In this document: in pieces, positions 28,085 to 37,393 of the stretch
How the letters are laid out: every line of letters starts with the position of its first letter
Position numbering within the stretch: the first letter of the stretch is position 1
Source: Methylophilaceae bacterium
GTDB taxonomy: Bacteria > Pseudomonadota > Gammaproteobacteria > Burkholderiales > Methylophilaceae
Length of the DNA: 64,000 nt
Assembly: GCA_905339275.1 (NCBI GenBank)
Contig: CAJPFK010000001.1
Coordinates: 806,001 to 870,000, forward strand
Direction: 5' to 3'
Program-made: the position numbers and the translations under genes
Notes under the pieces: generated by a model
The model's input: only the letters and a program-made list of their open reading frames with translations
What the model was told of the DNA's origin: nothing
The model's database searches: none

Positions 28085-30403
28085 ATGAATGCTGCAGAGC
28101 GTACAGAGAAATCAAACAGAAAAATCGAACACACTCAGGAGATTGTGAAGATTCTCTATGCCAGCAGCACCGGGCCGCTGGTCATATCGATCATCGTGGC
28201 TGCCATCCTGATTTATATGCTGCGCGATGTGACAAGCCCCGCGAGCCTGGTGATCTGGAGCTCGCTTTTCCTTGTGGTCTACCTGCTGCGCAAGGCGCTG
28301 GCAATGGCCTATCACCGGAATCCTGAGAAAAATGCCTATCCTGAAAAGTGGCTCAACCGCTTTCGATGGATCACGGCATTCTGCGGTGCGGCATGGGGAT
28401 TATCCGGCGTTCTGCTTTTTCCGCCCGATATTGCGAATCAGGCGTTCCTTACAATCGCGCTGGCCGGGGTATGCGGAGGTGCCATCATCGTCTACGCAAT
28501 CGACAAGGTCACGGCTTATGCATTCACTGGCAGCGTCATGTTTTTGGCGTTGCCCGGCTATTTTCTTGATGGCGAGAATTTTTCGATGGCAATTGCCCTG
28601 ATGCTGGTTCTTTTCGTCGATTATGTGCTGATTGCCGGCTTCAAAAGTGCGAAGAGCCTGCATGAGAGCATTCAATTGCGCCTTGATGCCAACAAAAGCA
28701 GGGAGGCCATTAACGCGCTGGCGCAACGGCAGAAGCTGCATATCGAGCATACGCCGTTGGCGGTTATCGAGTGGGATACCAATTTCCTGGTGACTTCATG
28801 GAATCATGCCGCCGAACAGATGTTCGGCTATCCGCTGGAGTATGTGATGAACCAACATATTTCCTTCATCGTGCCGCAATCGTCCCGGCATATCGTCGAA
28901 GAGGCTTGCAATAAACTGCTTGGCGGTTCGGGCGGCAATCATGTAAGGCATGAAAATATCACGCAGAGCGGCGTCATCATGTATTGCGAGTGGTTCAACA
29001 CGGTGCTGAAGAATGCCGAAGGCAACATTGTAGGCATCGCATCCCTGATTCAGGATGAAACTGCTTATAAAAAGGCGCAGGATGAGATCCAGCGCCTGGC
29101 TTATTACGATGCACTGACCAATTTGCCCAACAGGCGGTTGCTGCTGGACCGGCTGGGCAGGACGCTGGCGGCGAGTGCGCGCAGCAAGAGCCATGGTTGC
29201 ATCATGTTCATAGACCTCGATAATTTCAAAACGCTGAACGACACCAAGGGCCATGCGGTCGGCGACCTGCTCCTGAAAGAGGTGGCAAATCGCCTGCAGA
29301 AGCTGGTTCGTGGCAGCGATACCGTTGCCCGCATCGGGGGCGACGAGTTTGTGCTGGTGCTGGAAGACCTTGCTAAAAGCCATGATCAGGCTATCGATGC
29401 AAGCCAGGTTGTTGCAGACAAGGTCATTCAGGAGATCAACAAATCGTTTCGTCTGGGCCACTACGATCATCACTGCTCTCCCAGCATCGGCATTTGCCTG
29501 TTTACAGGCCAGAATACCAATGTGGACGAGATATTGAAGCGTGCGGATACCGCCATGTACCAGGCAAAGAAAGCGGGGAGAAATAAATACCGCTTTTTCG
29601 ACGAGAGCATGCAGCCTCAACTGGATTTCCAGGCGCAGCTTAAAATCGAACTGCAGGCAGCCCTGGAGCGTTTGCAGTTCACCCTCAATTTCCAGCCACA
29701 GGTCAACCAGTTTTCCGAGGTGGTCGGCGCAGAAGTTCTGTTGCGCTGGGTTCATCCGGAATATGGCATGGTGTCTCCCGGGGAATTTATTCCATTGGCG
29801 GAAGAATCGGGATTGATCATCCCGATCGGCAACTGGGTGCTGCAGCAGGCGTGTCAAATATTAAAGCAGTGGGAGCTCCTGGGTCATACCCGTGACCTTA
29901 AATTGTCTGTGAACGTCAGCGCCTTGCAGTTAAGCCAGCCGGATTTCGTCAGCCAGGTCAGGCAGGCGCTGAGTCATAGCCAATGCCGCCCCGACCGGCT
30001 CAAACTGGAACTGACGGAGAGCCTGGTGATCCAGAATATTGACGACATCATTACCAAGATGTCGCAGCTCAAGGAAATCGGGGTATCTCTTTCGCTGGAT
30101 GATTTCGGCATCGGTTATTCATCACTTTCCATTCTTACCCGGCTGCCACTGGATGAATTGAAGATTGACCAAAGCTTTGTACATAACTTGCTGTCCGACC
30201 AGTTGAATAGCGCGGTAATCATTCAGACAATTATTGCCATGGGCGAAAACCTCGGTTTGAAAATTATCGCGGAAGGCGTCGAAACGAAAGAGCAGGTGGA
30301 ATTCCTGAAACAGGCCGGATGCACGAATTATCAAGGTTATCTTTTCGGCAGGCCGATGGATATGGATAACTTCGAAAGCATGCTACCCCGGCAGCAGGCA
30401 TAA
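28085..30403 (+). CDS. membrane PAS-GGDEF-EAL c-di-GMP enzyme
   Basis: 772 residues. Several N-terminal membrane helices (about 25-205, e.g. LVISIIVAAILIYML and GVCGGAIIVYAIDKV) are followed by a PAS domain (about 215-330). The GGDEF domain (about 340-500) has an intact RIGGDEF near residue 418 and the inhibitory-site RGSD five residues before it. The EAL domain (about 510-765) has EVLLRW at the signature position and DDFGIGYSSLS. Both catalytic domains look competent, so it could make or degrade c-di-GMP. It stands alone on its transcript. Given the pilus and polysaccharide genes nearby, a part in attachment control is plausible but unproven. Confidence 0.92.
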   Translation: MNAAERTEKSNRKIEHTQEIVKILYASSTGPLVISIIVAAILIYMLRDVTSPASLVIWSSLFLVVYLLRKALAMAYHRNPEKNAYPEKWLNRFRWITAFCGAAWGLSGVLLFPPDIANQAFLTIALAGVCGGAIIVYAIDKVTAYAFTGSVMFLALPGYFLDGENFSMAIALMLVLFVDYVLIAGFKSAKSLHESIQLRLDANKSREAINALAQRQKLHIEHTPLAVIEWDTNFLVTSWNHAAEQMFGYPLEYVMNQHISFIVPQSSRHIVEEACNKLLGGSGGNHVRHENITQSGVIMYCEWFNTVLKNAEGNIVGIASLIQDETAYKKAQDEIQRLAYYDALTNLPNRRLLLDRLGRTLAASARSKSHGCIMFIDLDNFKTLNDTKGHAVGDLLLKEVANRLQKLVRGSDTVARIGGDEFVLVLEDLAKSHDQAIDASQVVADKVIQEINKSFRLGHYDHHCSPSIGICLFTGQNTNVDEILKRADTAMYQAKKAGRNKYRFFDESMQPQLDFQAQLKIELQAALERLQFTLNFQPQVNQFSEVVGAEVLLRWVHPEYGMVSPGEFIPLAEESGLIIPIGNWVLQQACQILKQWELLGHTRDLKLSVNVSALQLSQPDFVSQVRQALSHSQCRPDRLKLELTESLVIQNIDDIITKMSQLKEIGVSLSLDDFGIGYSSLSILTRLPLDELKIDQSFVHNLLSDQLNSAVIIQTIIAMGENLGLKIIAEGVETKEQVEFLKQAGCTNYQGYLFGRPMDMDNFESMLPRQQA

Positions 30404-30517
30404 CCGAACCGGTCGTGCTGCCCTGTGCAACAAAACCCCGTATCTCGAGTCAGAGCAAATATCATGGGTGCAAACAGGCCTTGATTCCTGAAATTCGAGA
30501 GTTTGTAATGACTTATG

Positions 30518-30526
30518 TGTTAGAAT
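30518..30526 (+). promoter_or_regulatory. candidate extended -10 promoter of typA
   Basis: TGTTAGAAT is an extended -10 element (TG, one base, TAGAAT) 43 bp before the typA ATG; no good -35 box accompanies it. Confidence 0.35.
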
Positions 30527-30568
30527 CGCGCCCTTTCAATCGAACGGCGTTCGCCGCCCCGCATTCCT

Positions 30569-32377
30569 ATGTCCCGAAATTTAAGAAATATCGCCATTAT
30601 CGCCCACGTTGACCATGGCAAAACTACCATGGTGGATAAGCTGTTGCAGCAAGCGGGCACTTTTGCTTCCCACCAGGCCGTGACCGAACGCGTGATGGAT
30701 TCCAACGATCTGGAAAAAGAGCGTGGTATCACGATTCTTGCCAAGAACACGGCTGTTAACTTTGAAGGCACACATATCAACATCGTTGACACCCCCGGCC
30801 ACGCCGACTTCGGTGGCGAGGTGGAGCGCGTACTGGGTATGGTGGATGGCGTGCTGCTATTGGTTGATGCCGTAGAAGGCCCGATGCCGCAGACCCGCTT
30901 CGTGACCAAGAAGGCGCTTGCCCTGGGTTTGAAGCCGATTGTCGTCATCAATAAGGTGGATCGCCCCGGTGCGCGTACCGATTGGGTCATCAACCAGACT
31001 TTCGATCTCTTTGCCAATCTCGGTGCAACGGACGACCAGCTGGATTTCCCGGTGGTCTATGCTTCCGCCTTGAATGGTTATGCCACGCTGGATTTGAACA
31101 AGCCGTCCGATACGATGCGTCCGTTGTTTGAAACCGTGCTCAAATACGTCGAACCGCCGGTAGGCGATAGCAAGGCACCCTTGCAATTGCAGATTTCCGC
31201 ACTGGATTATTCCAGTTATACCGGCCGCCTTGGTGTCGGCCGCATTCGTAACGGCCGCATCAAGCCAGGCCAGGTGGTGGTTGTGATGAATGGCGATACG
31301 CAGACGGCGCAGGGCCGCATCAACCAGGTGTTGGGCTTCCGGGGTCTGGAGCGTGTGCCGGTGGAAGAGGCGGAAGCCGGCGATATCGTCATTATTTCCG
31401 GTATTGATGAAATCGGTATCGGCGTGACGATCGCGGACCGCGACAATCCGGTTGGCCTGCCGATCCTGGGCGTGGATGAACCGACATTGACCATGGATTT
31501 CATGGTCAATACCTCGCCGCTGGCAGGCACTGAGGGCAAGTTTGTCACCAGCCGCCAGATTCGCGATCGTTTGACCAAGGAACTGCTGGTCAACGTCGCA
31601 TTGCGTGTTGAAGACACGCAGGATGCGGATGTATTCCGTGTTTCCGGCCGTGGTGAGTTGCATCTGACCATCCTGCTGGAAAACATGCGCCGTGAAGGTT
31701 TTGAAATCGCCGTCGGCAAGCCGCGCGTGGTTTACCGTGAGATCGATGGCGAAAAATGCGAGCCTTACGAAATCCTTACCGTTGACCTGGAGGATGATTG
31801 CCAGGGTGCCGTGATGGAAGAACTGGGCCGCCGCCGCGGCGAGTTGCAGAACATGGAATCCGACGGCAATGGCCGTACGCGTCTCGAATACAAGATTCCG
31901 GCTCGCGGCTTGATCGGCTTCCAGAGCGAATTCCTGACCATGACGCGCGGTACAGGCCTGATGGCGCATATTTTCGATGAATATGCGCCGGTCAAGGCCG
32001 ACATGCCCGGTCGCCGTAACGGGGTGCTGATTTCTTCCGAGCAGGGTGAAGCGGTTGCTTATGCCTTATGGAAGCTGCAGGACCGTGGCCGCATGTTCTC
32101 GTCACCGGGTGATCGCCTCTATGAAGGCATGGTCATCGGTATCCACAGCCGTGACAACGACTTGGTGGTGAACCCGATCAAGGGCAAGCAACTGACCAAC
32201 GTGCGCGCCTCCGGTACCGATGAAGCCGTGCGCCTGGTACCACCGGTTCAGTTGACGCTGGAATCTGCCGTCGAGTTTATTGACGACGACGAACTGGTCG
32301 AGATCACGCCGAAGAATATCCGTATCCGCAAGCGTTACTTGCTGGAGCACGAACGCAAGCGCGCTGCGAAAGACTGA
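30569..32377 (+). CDS. typA: translational GTPase TypA/BipA
   Basis: 602 residues, full length for BipA. The GTPase motifs are IAHVDHGKTT (G1), VDTPGHADF (G3) and VINKVDRPGA (G4). The EF-G-like domains and the unique C-terminal domain (PGDRLYEGMVIGIHSRDNDL) follow. TypA binds the ribosome and assists large-subunit assembly, especially at low temperature or under stress. It is a single gene closed by a hairpin terminator. Confidence 0.97.
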   Translation: MSRNLRNIAIIAHVDHGKTTMVDKLLQQAGTFASHQAVTERVMDSNDLEKERGITILAKNTAVNFEGTHINIVDTPGHADFGGEVERVLGMVDGVLLLVDAVEGPMPQTRFVTKKALALGLKPIVVINKVDRPGARTDWVINQTFDLFANLGATDDQLDFPVVYASALNGYATLDLNKPSDTMRPLFETVLKYVEPPVGDSKAPLQLQISALDYSSYTGRLGVGRIRNGRIKPGQVVVVMNGDTQTAQGRINQVLGFRGLERVPVEEAEAGDIVIISGIDEIGIGVTIADRDNPVGLPILGVDEPTLTMDFMVNTSPLAGTEGKFVTSRQIRDRLTKELLVNVALRVEDTQDADVFRVSGRGELHLTILLENMRREGFEIAVGKPRVVYREIDGEKCEPYEILTVDLEDDCQGAVMEELGRRRGELQNMESDGNGRTRLEYKIPARGLIGFQSEFLTMTRGTGLMAHIFDEYAPVKADMPGRRNGVLISSEQGEAVAYALWKLQDRGRMFSSPGDRLYEGMVIGIHSRDNDLVVNPIKGKQLTNVRASGTDEAVRLVPPVQLTLESAVEFIDDDELVEITPKNIRIRKRYLLEHERKRAAKD

Positions 32378-32398
32378 TAAACCTTAGCAATACAATTT

Positions 32399-32424
32399 AA
32401 AAAGCCCGGCAATGCCGGGCTTTT
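32399..32424. terminator. bidirectional rho-independent terminator
   Basis: GCCCGGC (32404-32410) and GCCGGGC (32414-32420) form a 7-bp GC stem with loop AAT, flanked by A residues on the left and T residues on the right. It lies between convergent typA and the M48 peptidase gene and could serve both strands. Confidence 0.9.
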
Positions 32425-33330
32425 CTAATTTTTTAGCTTGTATAGCCGATTGGGCAAGGTTTTGCCTGCGGCTACGTTGTCCAGCCGATTGCCTATCGAG
32501 TCGCCCAGTTTCGCCAGGCGTTCATCAGGATGCGGGTGGGTCTTGTAGAGCAGGGTAAGGCTTCCCTCATCCTTGCTGGTTGCCGAAATAGCCTGCAATA
32601 CTTCCGGCAGGCCATAAGGATCGTAGCCTGCCCTGGTGGCAAGGGTCACACCGTCACGGTCGGCCTCATACTCGGCATTTTTATCCAGGCCGCGGGCCAT
32701 GATTTCCGCTCCGTTGCCGATCACCTTCTCTATGGCCTGGTTGCCTTTCCCGACCTTGTCCCCAAGCAAGCCGGCACCGATATTCAATAGCTGCTGTTTC
32801 TGAATGACCTTGAGGTGATGTTTCCTGACTACATGGCCGATCTCGTGTGCCAGTATGCCGGCCAGTTGCGCTTCATTCTCAAGCTTGCGATAAAGCCCCT
32901 TGGTCACCACGATATAGCCGCCGGGTGCAGCGAAGGCGTTGATGGCTTCACTTTCGATGACACCAAAGCGCCACGGCAGGTCGGCACGCTCGCTCTGGCT
33001 GGCGACCCAGCGCCCGACCTGGTTCACGTATTTCTGCAGGGCATCGTCCTTGACCAGCGGCGCTGCGCCGAGCAGATTGCCGGTAATTTCGCGCCCCAGT
33101 TGGACCTCTTCCTCTTTCGATGGGTTTTTCCAGTTGAAGGCGGGTCTGGTTTCGGTTGTCTGTGCAGTACTTTCAGGCGCTGCCGTTTCGGTTGCCTTGT
33201 CGGGCGATATGACGCTGGTGTCCACGCCGCTCTTTTGCGCAGCATCCTTGATGACACTTTTCAGATCCAGCGCCTGGGCGGGCAGGGATATGGCCAACAG
33301 TGCGCTGATGACGAGTGCATGGGTACGCAT
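32425..33330 (-). CDS. periplasmic M48-family metalloprotease
   Basis: 301 residues with a signal peptide (MRTHALVISALLAISLPAQA). The zinc-binding motif is AHEIGHVVRKH near residue 160, and the downstream metal ligand region is NAEYEADRDGV. The domain architecture resembles the LoiP group of periplasmic M48 peptidases rather than the TPR-bearing BepA. It is the last gene of a three-gene minus-strand operon; its ATG overlaps the stop of the SH3 gene by one base (TAATG). Probable role: envelope protein quality control. Confidence 0.88.
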   Translation of the reverse strand: MRTHALVISALLAISLPAQALDLKSVIKDAAQKSGVDTSVISPDKATETAAPESTAQTTETRPAFNWKNPSKEEEVQLGREITGNLLGAAPLVKDDALQKYVNQVGRWVASQSERADLPWRFGVIESEAINAFAAPGGYIVVTKGLYRKLENEAQLAGILAHEIGHVVRKHHLKVIQKQQLLNIGAGLLGDKVGKGNQAIEKVIGNGAEIMARGLDKNAEYEADRDGVTLATRAGYDPYGLPEVLQAISATSKDEGSLTLLYKTHPHPDERLAKLGDSIGNRLDNVAAGKTLPNRLYKLKN

Positions 33331-33824
33331 TACCGGGCTCCTTCCGTTGCGGCTGGCAGATAGCCGAATTTAGCGGCCTTCAATCCGCCATTGCTTGCAA
33401 ACTGCTGCCCCTGGCTTGCGCTCAGGGTGTTGGATTCCAGTTTCCTGATCTCTTCTTCGTTGAATTTCGCGCTTTTCAATTCTTCTTCGCTCAGGCCGCG
33501 TACTCCCGTTGTTGCTACAACCTGGCCAGTGCCTGCGCGACCGCTGGCGACGCCGAGGACGCCGGCGGCCTGGTTGCCGGAGGCGGTGGTGCCGCGTTTG
33601 ACCGACAGCAGGCGAACCCAGCCGGTGGTCTTTGCCGTTTTCACTTTAAGCCAGGCGCCTTGCCTGGTGAGAATCTCCACCTTGTCATTCCTGGCAAAGC
33701 TGCCCACGGTTCTGGCATCGGCATAGGGTTCTGCGCGCAGGCTGTCGGCTTTCAGTGCGGTGCCTGTTTCCGCCGAAAAGGCAAGGCCGGGTAGCAGCAG
33801 GATTAAAAAAAACAGCTTATTCAT
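33330..33824 (-). CDS. secreted SH3b-domain protein
   Basis: 164 residues starting at the ATG at 33824, preceded by GGGAG. An upstream ATG at 33959 lies inside the CHASE2 gene in another frame and is rejected. A signal peptide (MNKLFFLILLLPGLAFS) precedes a bacterial SH3-like domain (about 20-75: LRAEPYADARTVGSFARNDKVEIL and TTGWVRLLSV, in parts). The remainder is a Gly/Ala-rich linker and a charged segment with LSEEELKSAKFNEEEI. It overlaps its neighbours on both sides, so the three products are probably made together. Such domains bind peptidoglycan or partner proteins; the exact role is unknown. Confidence 0.8.
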   Translation of the reverse strand: MNKLFFLILLLPGLAFSAETGTALKADSLRAEPYADARTVGSFARNDKVEILTRQGAWLKVKTAKTTGWVRLLSVKRGTTASGNQAAGVLGVASGRAGTGQVVATTGVRGLSEEELKSAKFNEEEIRKLESNTLSASQGQQFASNGGLKAAKFGYLPAATEGAR

Positions 33825-35517
33825 TCGGTTCTCCCGTGGGTGTTTCCATGTGTTCCAGCTTGATAATGGATTGGGCAAACAGGCTGCGCCACTGGTTTGC
33901 CATGGGTGCCGTCGCGACCAGCACGCCATCATGCAGGGTATAACGCACCGACGTCTCAATTGGTAAACCGAGGTTGTCGATTATTTCCGGCAATTGCGCA
34001 GCAAGCTGTTCGGCATCCTGGTGGGCCTGCTTTGCATATTCGGATTTTGTCTCGGCATAGGTCCAACTGACCATGACCATATCCCCGAACAGGCCCCATA
34101 TCCCGCCCTGGGTACCCTTGAGCGTTTCGATATTGCTGGGTGTGCGGCTGGCCAGTTCAATCTTTCGCTTCAGTTTTTTGAGCAGGGCATCGCCCAAAGG
34201 TTCTTTGCTTTCCACCAGAACCGGCATGATCAGCACATGGGTGCCGGCTGCATCAGCCTTGACGCCGAATGCCAGCCAGCGCTGCAAGGCACGGTCGGTC
34301 GCCAGGGCGTAGATCTTGGCCACGCTGAAGTAGATGACGGCCCAGGTGATTGGGCCGGTGAAATCGAAATAGAAGTTGGTCAGGTTGATGGTGACGTAGG
34401 AAATGACCAGCAGCCCGATCTGGCTGAAGCTGAACAATCTGGTCAGCTTGTCGCGATCTACCCTGGTGTAGAATGCGGCCGTCGTCAGCCAGATCAGTGC
34501 CAGGCTCATCAGGATGTAGGACGTGGCGCCGCGCCACACTCCCATGTAATCGCCATGCTTGATGTTGTCGATGGCGGTGGCGAGGATTTCCACGCCGGGA
34601 TGCGTCTTGGCCATCGCGGTAGCCTTGAGGTCGAACAGGCTGGGCGCGGTGGAGCCGATAATGACGATCTTGCCGGTAAATTCATCCTGGGGCCGTTTTT
34701 TGTCCTTGCTGCTCATGTCATGCATGACATCGCTGAAACTGGCGTATTGATAGCTGAAAGGCTTGCCGCGCCAGTTGAGCAGCACCCTTTCCGCGTCTGA
34801 AGGTGCAAAGCCCAATGTTTCGCCTATGGTGAGCGGTAGGGAAGGGATGCGCCAGCCGTAATCGTCGCGATACAAGCGATACTCGCGCACGATGCCGTCA
34901 GGGTCGGGGTAGATGTTATGCGTGCCCAGCCTGGCAGAGTTGATGGCCGCTTCGAAATGCGGCAGGACGACGGCAATGGTTGCACCGGCGTCTGACTGGC
35001 TGGCCGATATTTCCTTGATCCCCGGAATCATGGACGGCTTGACCTCGCTCAGCGCGTCATGCTCCTCCGGCAGGCGCAAAAACGGGAAAAATGTATTATC
35101 CGTGCCGGCAATCACTTCATTGAAATAGGCATCGCTGTCCGGGTTGTAGATGTCCGCATCGCTGAACAGGATGTCGAATACCACGGCTTTGGGATTCTGC
35201 GCCTCGATGTTTTCCAGAAATTCGCCGAACACCTGCCGCGGCCAAGGCCAGCGGCCGTACTCGGCAGCCATGGCGGACAGGCTGGCTTCGTTTACGTCGA
35301 TAATGACAATATCCCTGTCCGGCGGCGGCACGATGACGCGGCTGCGCATCATGAAATCGAACGCTTTCTGCCGCATGTTCTCGCCGACGTGCAGCAGGCT
35401 GGCATCGAGCAGTACAAACACGGTCAGCAGGGCGGCGAGATAAAGATAGAAATTGTTCTGCAAGCGTCTGGTGACATTTGCCAGCCACTGGCCGATGAGA
35501 AATTTGAGTTTTGTCAC
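33817..35517 (-). CDS. CHASE2-domain membrane protein with unassigned C-terminal domain
   Basis: About 566 residues from GTG 35517 (AAAGG upstream). The open frame continues upstream but would then run over the divergent rmuC gene, so it is not used. The N-terminal membrane helix (LYLAALLTVFVLLDASLL) is followed by an extracytoplasmic CHASE2 sensor (FDFMMRSR, DIVIIDVNEASLSAM, VVFDILFSDAD and KIVIIGSTAPSLFDL) up to about residue 330. Three helices follow (about 331-402). CHASE2 usually precedes a cyclase or kinase; here the last 160 residues match no output domain that I recognise. First gene of the operon with the SH3 and M48 proteins. Confidence 0.82.
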   Translation of the reverse strand: MTKLKFLIGQWLANVTRRLQNNFYLYLAALLTVFVLLDASLLHVGENMRQKAFDFMMRSRVIVPPPDRDIVIIDVNEASLSAMAAEYGRWPWPRQVFGEFLENIEAQNPKAVVFDILFSDADIYNPDSDAYFNEVIAGTDNTFFPFLRLPEEHDALSEVKPSMIPGIKEISASQSDAGATIAVVLPHFEAAINSARLGTHNIYPDPDGIVREYRLYRDDYGWRIPSLPLTIGETLGFAPSDAERVLLNWRGKPFSYQYASFSDVMHDMSSKDKKRPQDEFTGKIVIIGSTAPSLFDLKATAMAKTHPGVEILATAIDNIKHGDYMGVWRGATSYILMSLALIWLTTAAFYTRVDRDKLTRLFSFSQIGLLVISYVTINLTNFYFDFTGPITWAVIYFSVAKIYALATDRALQRWLAFGVKADAAGTHVLIMPVLVESKEPLGDALLKKLKRKIELASRTPSNIETLKGTQGGIWGLFGDMVMVSWTYAETKSEYAKQAHQDAEQLAAQLPEIIDNLGLPIETSVRYTLHDGVLVATAPMANQWRSLFAQSIIKLEHMETPTGEPNE

Positions 35518-35623
35518 AGCAGGCCTTTTTGAAGAGATGCCAGCCTGAAGTGTGGCACAAAATTGCCCGGATTTGAAACCATGAGCGGCTTGCCCAAAGT
35601 GCATGAGGTATAATTTGGCCGAT

Positions 35624-36922
35624 ATGCTAGAAATCATCACCGTTGCCCTTGCCGTTATCATTTTATTGCTGCTGATTTGGCAAACGCTGCGTGCTGTCCG
35701 TGCCAGGGATGCCAGTATCGACCTGATTGCACAGTTGGAAGGCAAGCACCGGGCAATGCTGCTGGATTTGAACGACGGCCTGAACAAGCTGGGCGACCGC
35801 CTGAACACGGCTTCCAGCGAAAGCGGCGACCGCTTGCGCACGGCGGTGGCGCATGAACTTACACAGACGCGGGAAGCCATGCAGAAACTGCAGGTGAGCC
35901 AGACCGAAAGCCTGGCGGCGACCCGGGAAAGCGTGCTGGAAAAGATTCATGTGACGCTGGCAGAGCAGGGCAAGGCTGAGCAGGCGATGATCCAGACGAC
36001 CATGGGTAATGCCACCCAATTACTCGCCCAGCGTATCGAAAACCTGACCAAGACCGTCGAAGAGCGGCTGGAACAGATCAGCGGCAAGGTCTCCGAACGG
36101 CTGGATGAAGGTTTCAAAAAGACCAACGAGACCTTTACCAATGTCATGACGCACCTGACCAAGATCGACGAAGCACAGAAAAAAATCGATGGTCTGGCAA
36201 CCAATGTGGTGAGCCTGCAGGAACTGCTGGGCGACAAGCGTTCACGCGGCGCGTTTGGCGAAGTCCAGCTCGAAGGACTGGTCCGCAACCTGCTGCCGGA
36301 AAATGCGTTCGAGTTTCAGTACACCTTTGACAATAAAACGCGGGTCGATTGCGTACTTAAACTACCCGAACCGACCGGCCTCATCGCAGTGGACTCCAAG
36401 TTCCCGCTGGAAAATTACGAAGGCATGTTTGCCGAAGGGGCGGAGCGCATCAGCCCTGCGGTGTTCAAGACCGGCGTAAGGAAACATATCGATGATATCG
36501 CCATCAAGTACATTATTCCCGGCGTTACCAGCGACGGTGCCGTGATGTTCATTCCGGCCGAGGCCGTGTTCGCCGAGATCCACGCGCATCATCGCGACCT
36601 GGTTGAGTATGCCCAGAAAAAGCGGGTCTGGATCGTTTCGCCGACCACGCTGATGGCAGTGCTGAATACCGCGCGCGCGGTGCTGAAAGATACCGAAACA
36701 CGCAAGCAGGTGCACATCATCCAGGAAGAGTTGTCCAAGTTGAGCAAGGATTTCGTGTTGTTCGACGGGCGCATGAAAAAGCTGGCCGATCACATCCGCC
36801 AGGCACACGAGGATGCAGAGAAAGTGCAAGTCAGTAGCCGTAAAATTACCAGTCATTTCGCCCGAATCGAGCGTGTCGAGCTGGATGGCCCGGCGCAAAC
36901 GCCTTTGCTGGATGAAGAATAA
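35624..36922 (+). CDS. rmuC: RmuC-family DNA recombination protein
   Basis: About 432 residues. An N-terminal membrane anchor (MLEIITVALAVIILLLLIW) precedes a long coiled coil and the RmuC nuclease-like core (RGAFGEVQLEGLVRNLLPE, AVDSKFPLENYE, FIPAEAVFAEIHAH). RmuC proteins limit inversions at short repeats. ATG 35624 is chosen because the hydrophobic anchor begins there; an ATG at 35603 would add seven polar residues. A TATAAT at 35609-35614 lacks a -35 box. Divergent from the CHASE2 operon. Confidence 0.9.
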   Translation: MLEIITVALAVIILLLLIWQTLRAVRARDASIDLIAQLEGKHRAMLLDLNDGLNKLGDRLNTASSESGDRLRTAVAHELTQTREAMQKLQVSQTESLAATRESVLEKIHVTLAEQGKAEQAMIQTTMGNATQLLAQRIENLTKTVEERLEQISGKVSERLDEGFKKTNETFTNVMTHLTKIDEAQKKIDGLATNVVSLQELLGDKRSRGAFGEVQLEGLVRNLLPENAFEFQYTFDNKTRVDCVLKLPEPTGLIAVDSKFPLENYEGMFAEGAERISPAVFKTGVRKHIDDIAIKYIIPGVTSDGAVMFIPAEAVFAEIHAHHRDLVEYAQKKRVWIVSPTTLMAVLNTARAVLKDTETRKQVHIIQEELSKLSKDFVLFDGRMKKLADHIRQAHEDAEKVQVSSRKITSHFARIERVELDGPAQTPLLDEE

Positions 36923-36936
36923 GGAGGATGCAAGCA

Positions 36937-37128
36937 ATGAATATCGAACTTGAAGACGAAAACGAAGCTGGATTGATGATGTTGATTCAGCAATACGCCC
37001 TTAAATTCGGCATCACTTTCAGCTCAAAACTGATGGATGATCCCGAAACCAAGAAAAAGCTGGCGCAACTCATGGCCGAGGCCATTGCCGGCAGGCGCGG
37101 CCCGGTGACGGACGAAGACGTAGTTTAG
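36937..37128 (+). CDS. small acidic protein of unknown function
   Basis: 63 residues from the ATG at 36937, which has a near-ideal ribosome binding site (AAGGAGG, 36921-36927). The ATG at 36928 is too close to it. The protein has an acidic N-terminus (IELEDENEAG), a predicted amphipathic helical middle and the C-terminal GRRGPVTDEDVV. No signal peptide or membrane segment is seen and I do not recognise a family. It sits 14 bp after rmuC and 3 bp before moaD, so it is clearly translated within that operon. Confidence 0.75.
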   Translation: MNIELEDENEAGLMMLIQQYALKFGITFSSKLMDDPETKKKLAQLMAEAIAGRRGPVTDEDVV

Positions 37129-37131
37129 GGC

Positions 37132-37383
37132 ATGATCAAGGTACTTTACTTTGCCCGCCTGCGCGAATCGCTCGGCCTATCCGAGGAATCCATTGATTTC
37201 GGGGATGGCGGGGCGGTCTCGGATTTGATGGCCGAACTCGCCCATCGTGGCGGCAAGTGGCAAGAAGAATTCGACGGATGCCGGCCTCTGCGTGCGGCGG
37301 TGAACCAGACGCTGGTTCCCAACAGCGCGTCTATCCGTGCCGGTGACGAAGTGGCATTCTTTCCGCCGGTTACCGGTGGCTGA
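37132..37383 (+). CDS. moaD: molybdopterin synthase sulfur carrier subunit
   Basis: 83 residues, a ubiquitin-fold sulfur carrier ending in PPVTGG. The C-terminal Gly-Gly is adenylated and thiocarboxylated, then donates sulfur to precursor Z through MoaE. The next gene encodes MoaE, as expected for the heterotetrameric molybdopterin synthase. Confidence 0.93.
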   Translation: MIKVLYFARLRESLGLSEESIDFGDGGAVSDLMAELAHRGGKWQEEFDGCRPLRAAVNQTLVPNSASIRAGDEVAFFPPVTGG

Positions 37384-37393
37384 GGCAAAGCCG

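Noticed and set aside
30415..30612. 65-codon open frame before typA
   Set aside because: It overlaps the typA start, has no family resemblance and covers the likely typA promoter.
33825..33959. Longer N-terminus of the SH3 protein
   Set aside because: It runs in a second frame through the CHASE2 gene; the ATG at 33824 has GGGAG upstream and begins a signal peptide.
35518..35880. Upstream extension of the CHASE2 gene
   Set aside because: The extension overlaps the first part of rmuC on the other strand and has a low-complexity Ser/Arg composition typical of an antisense frame.
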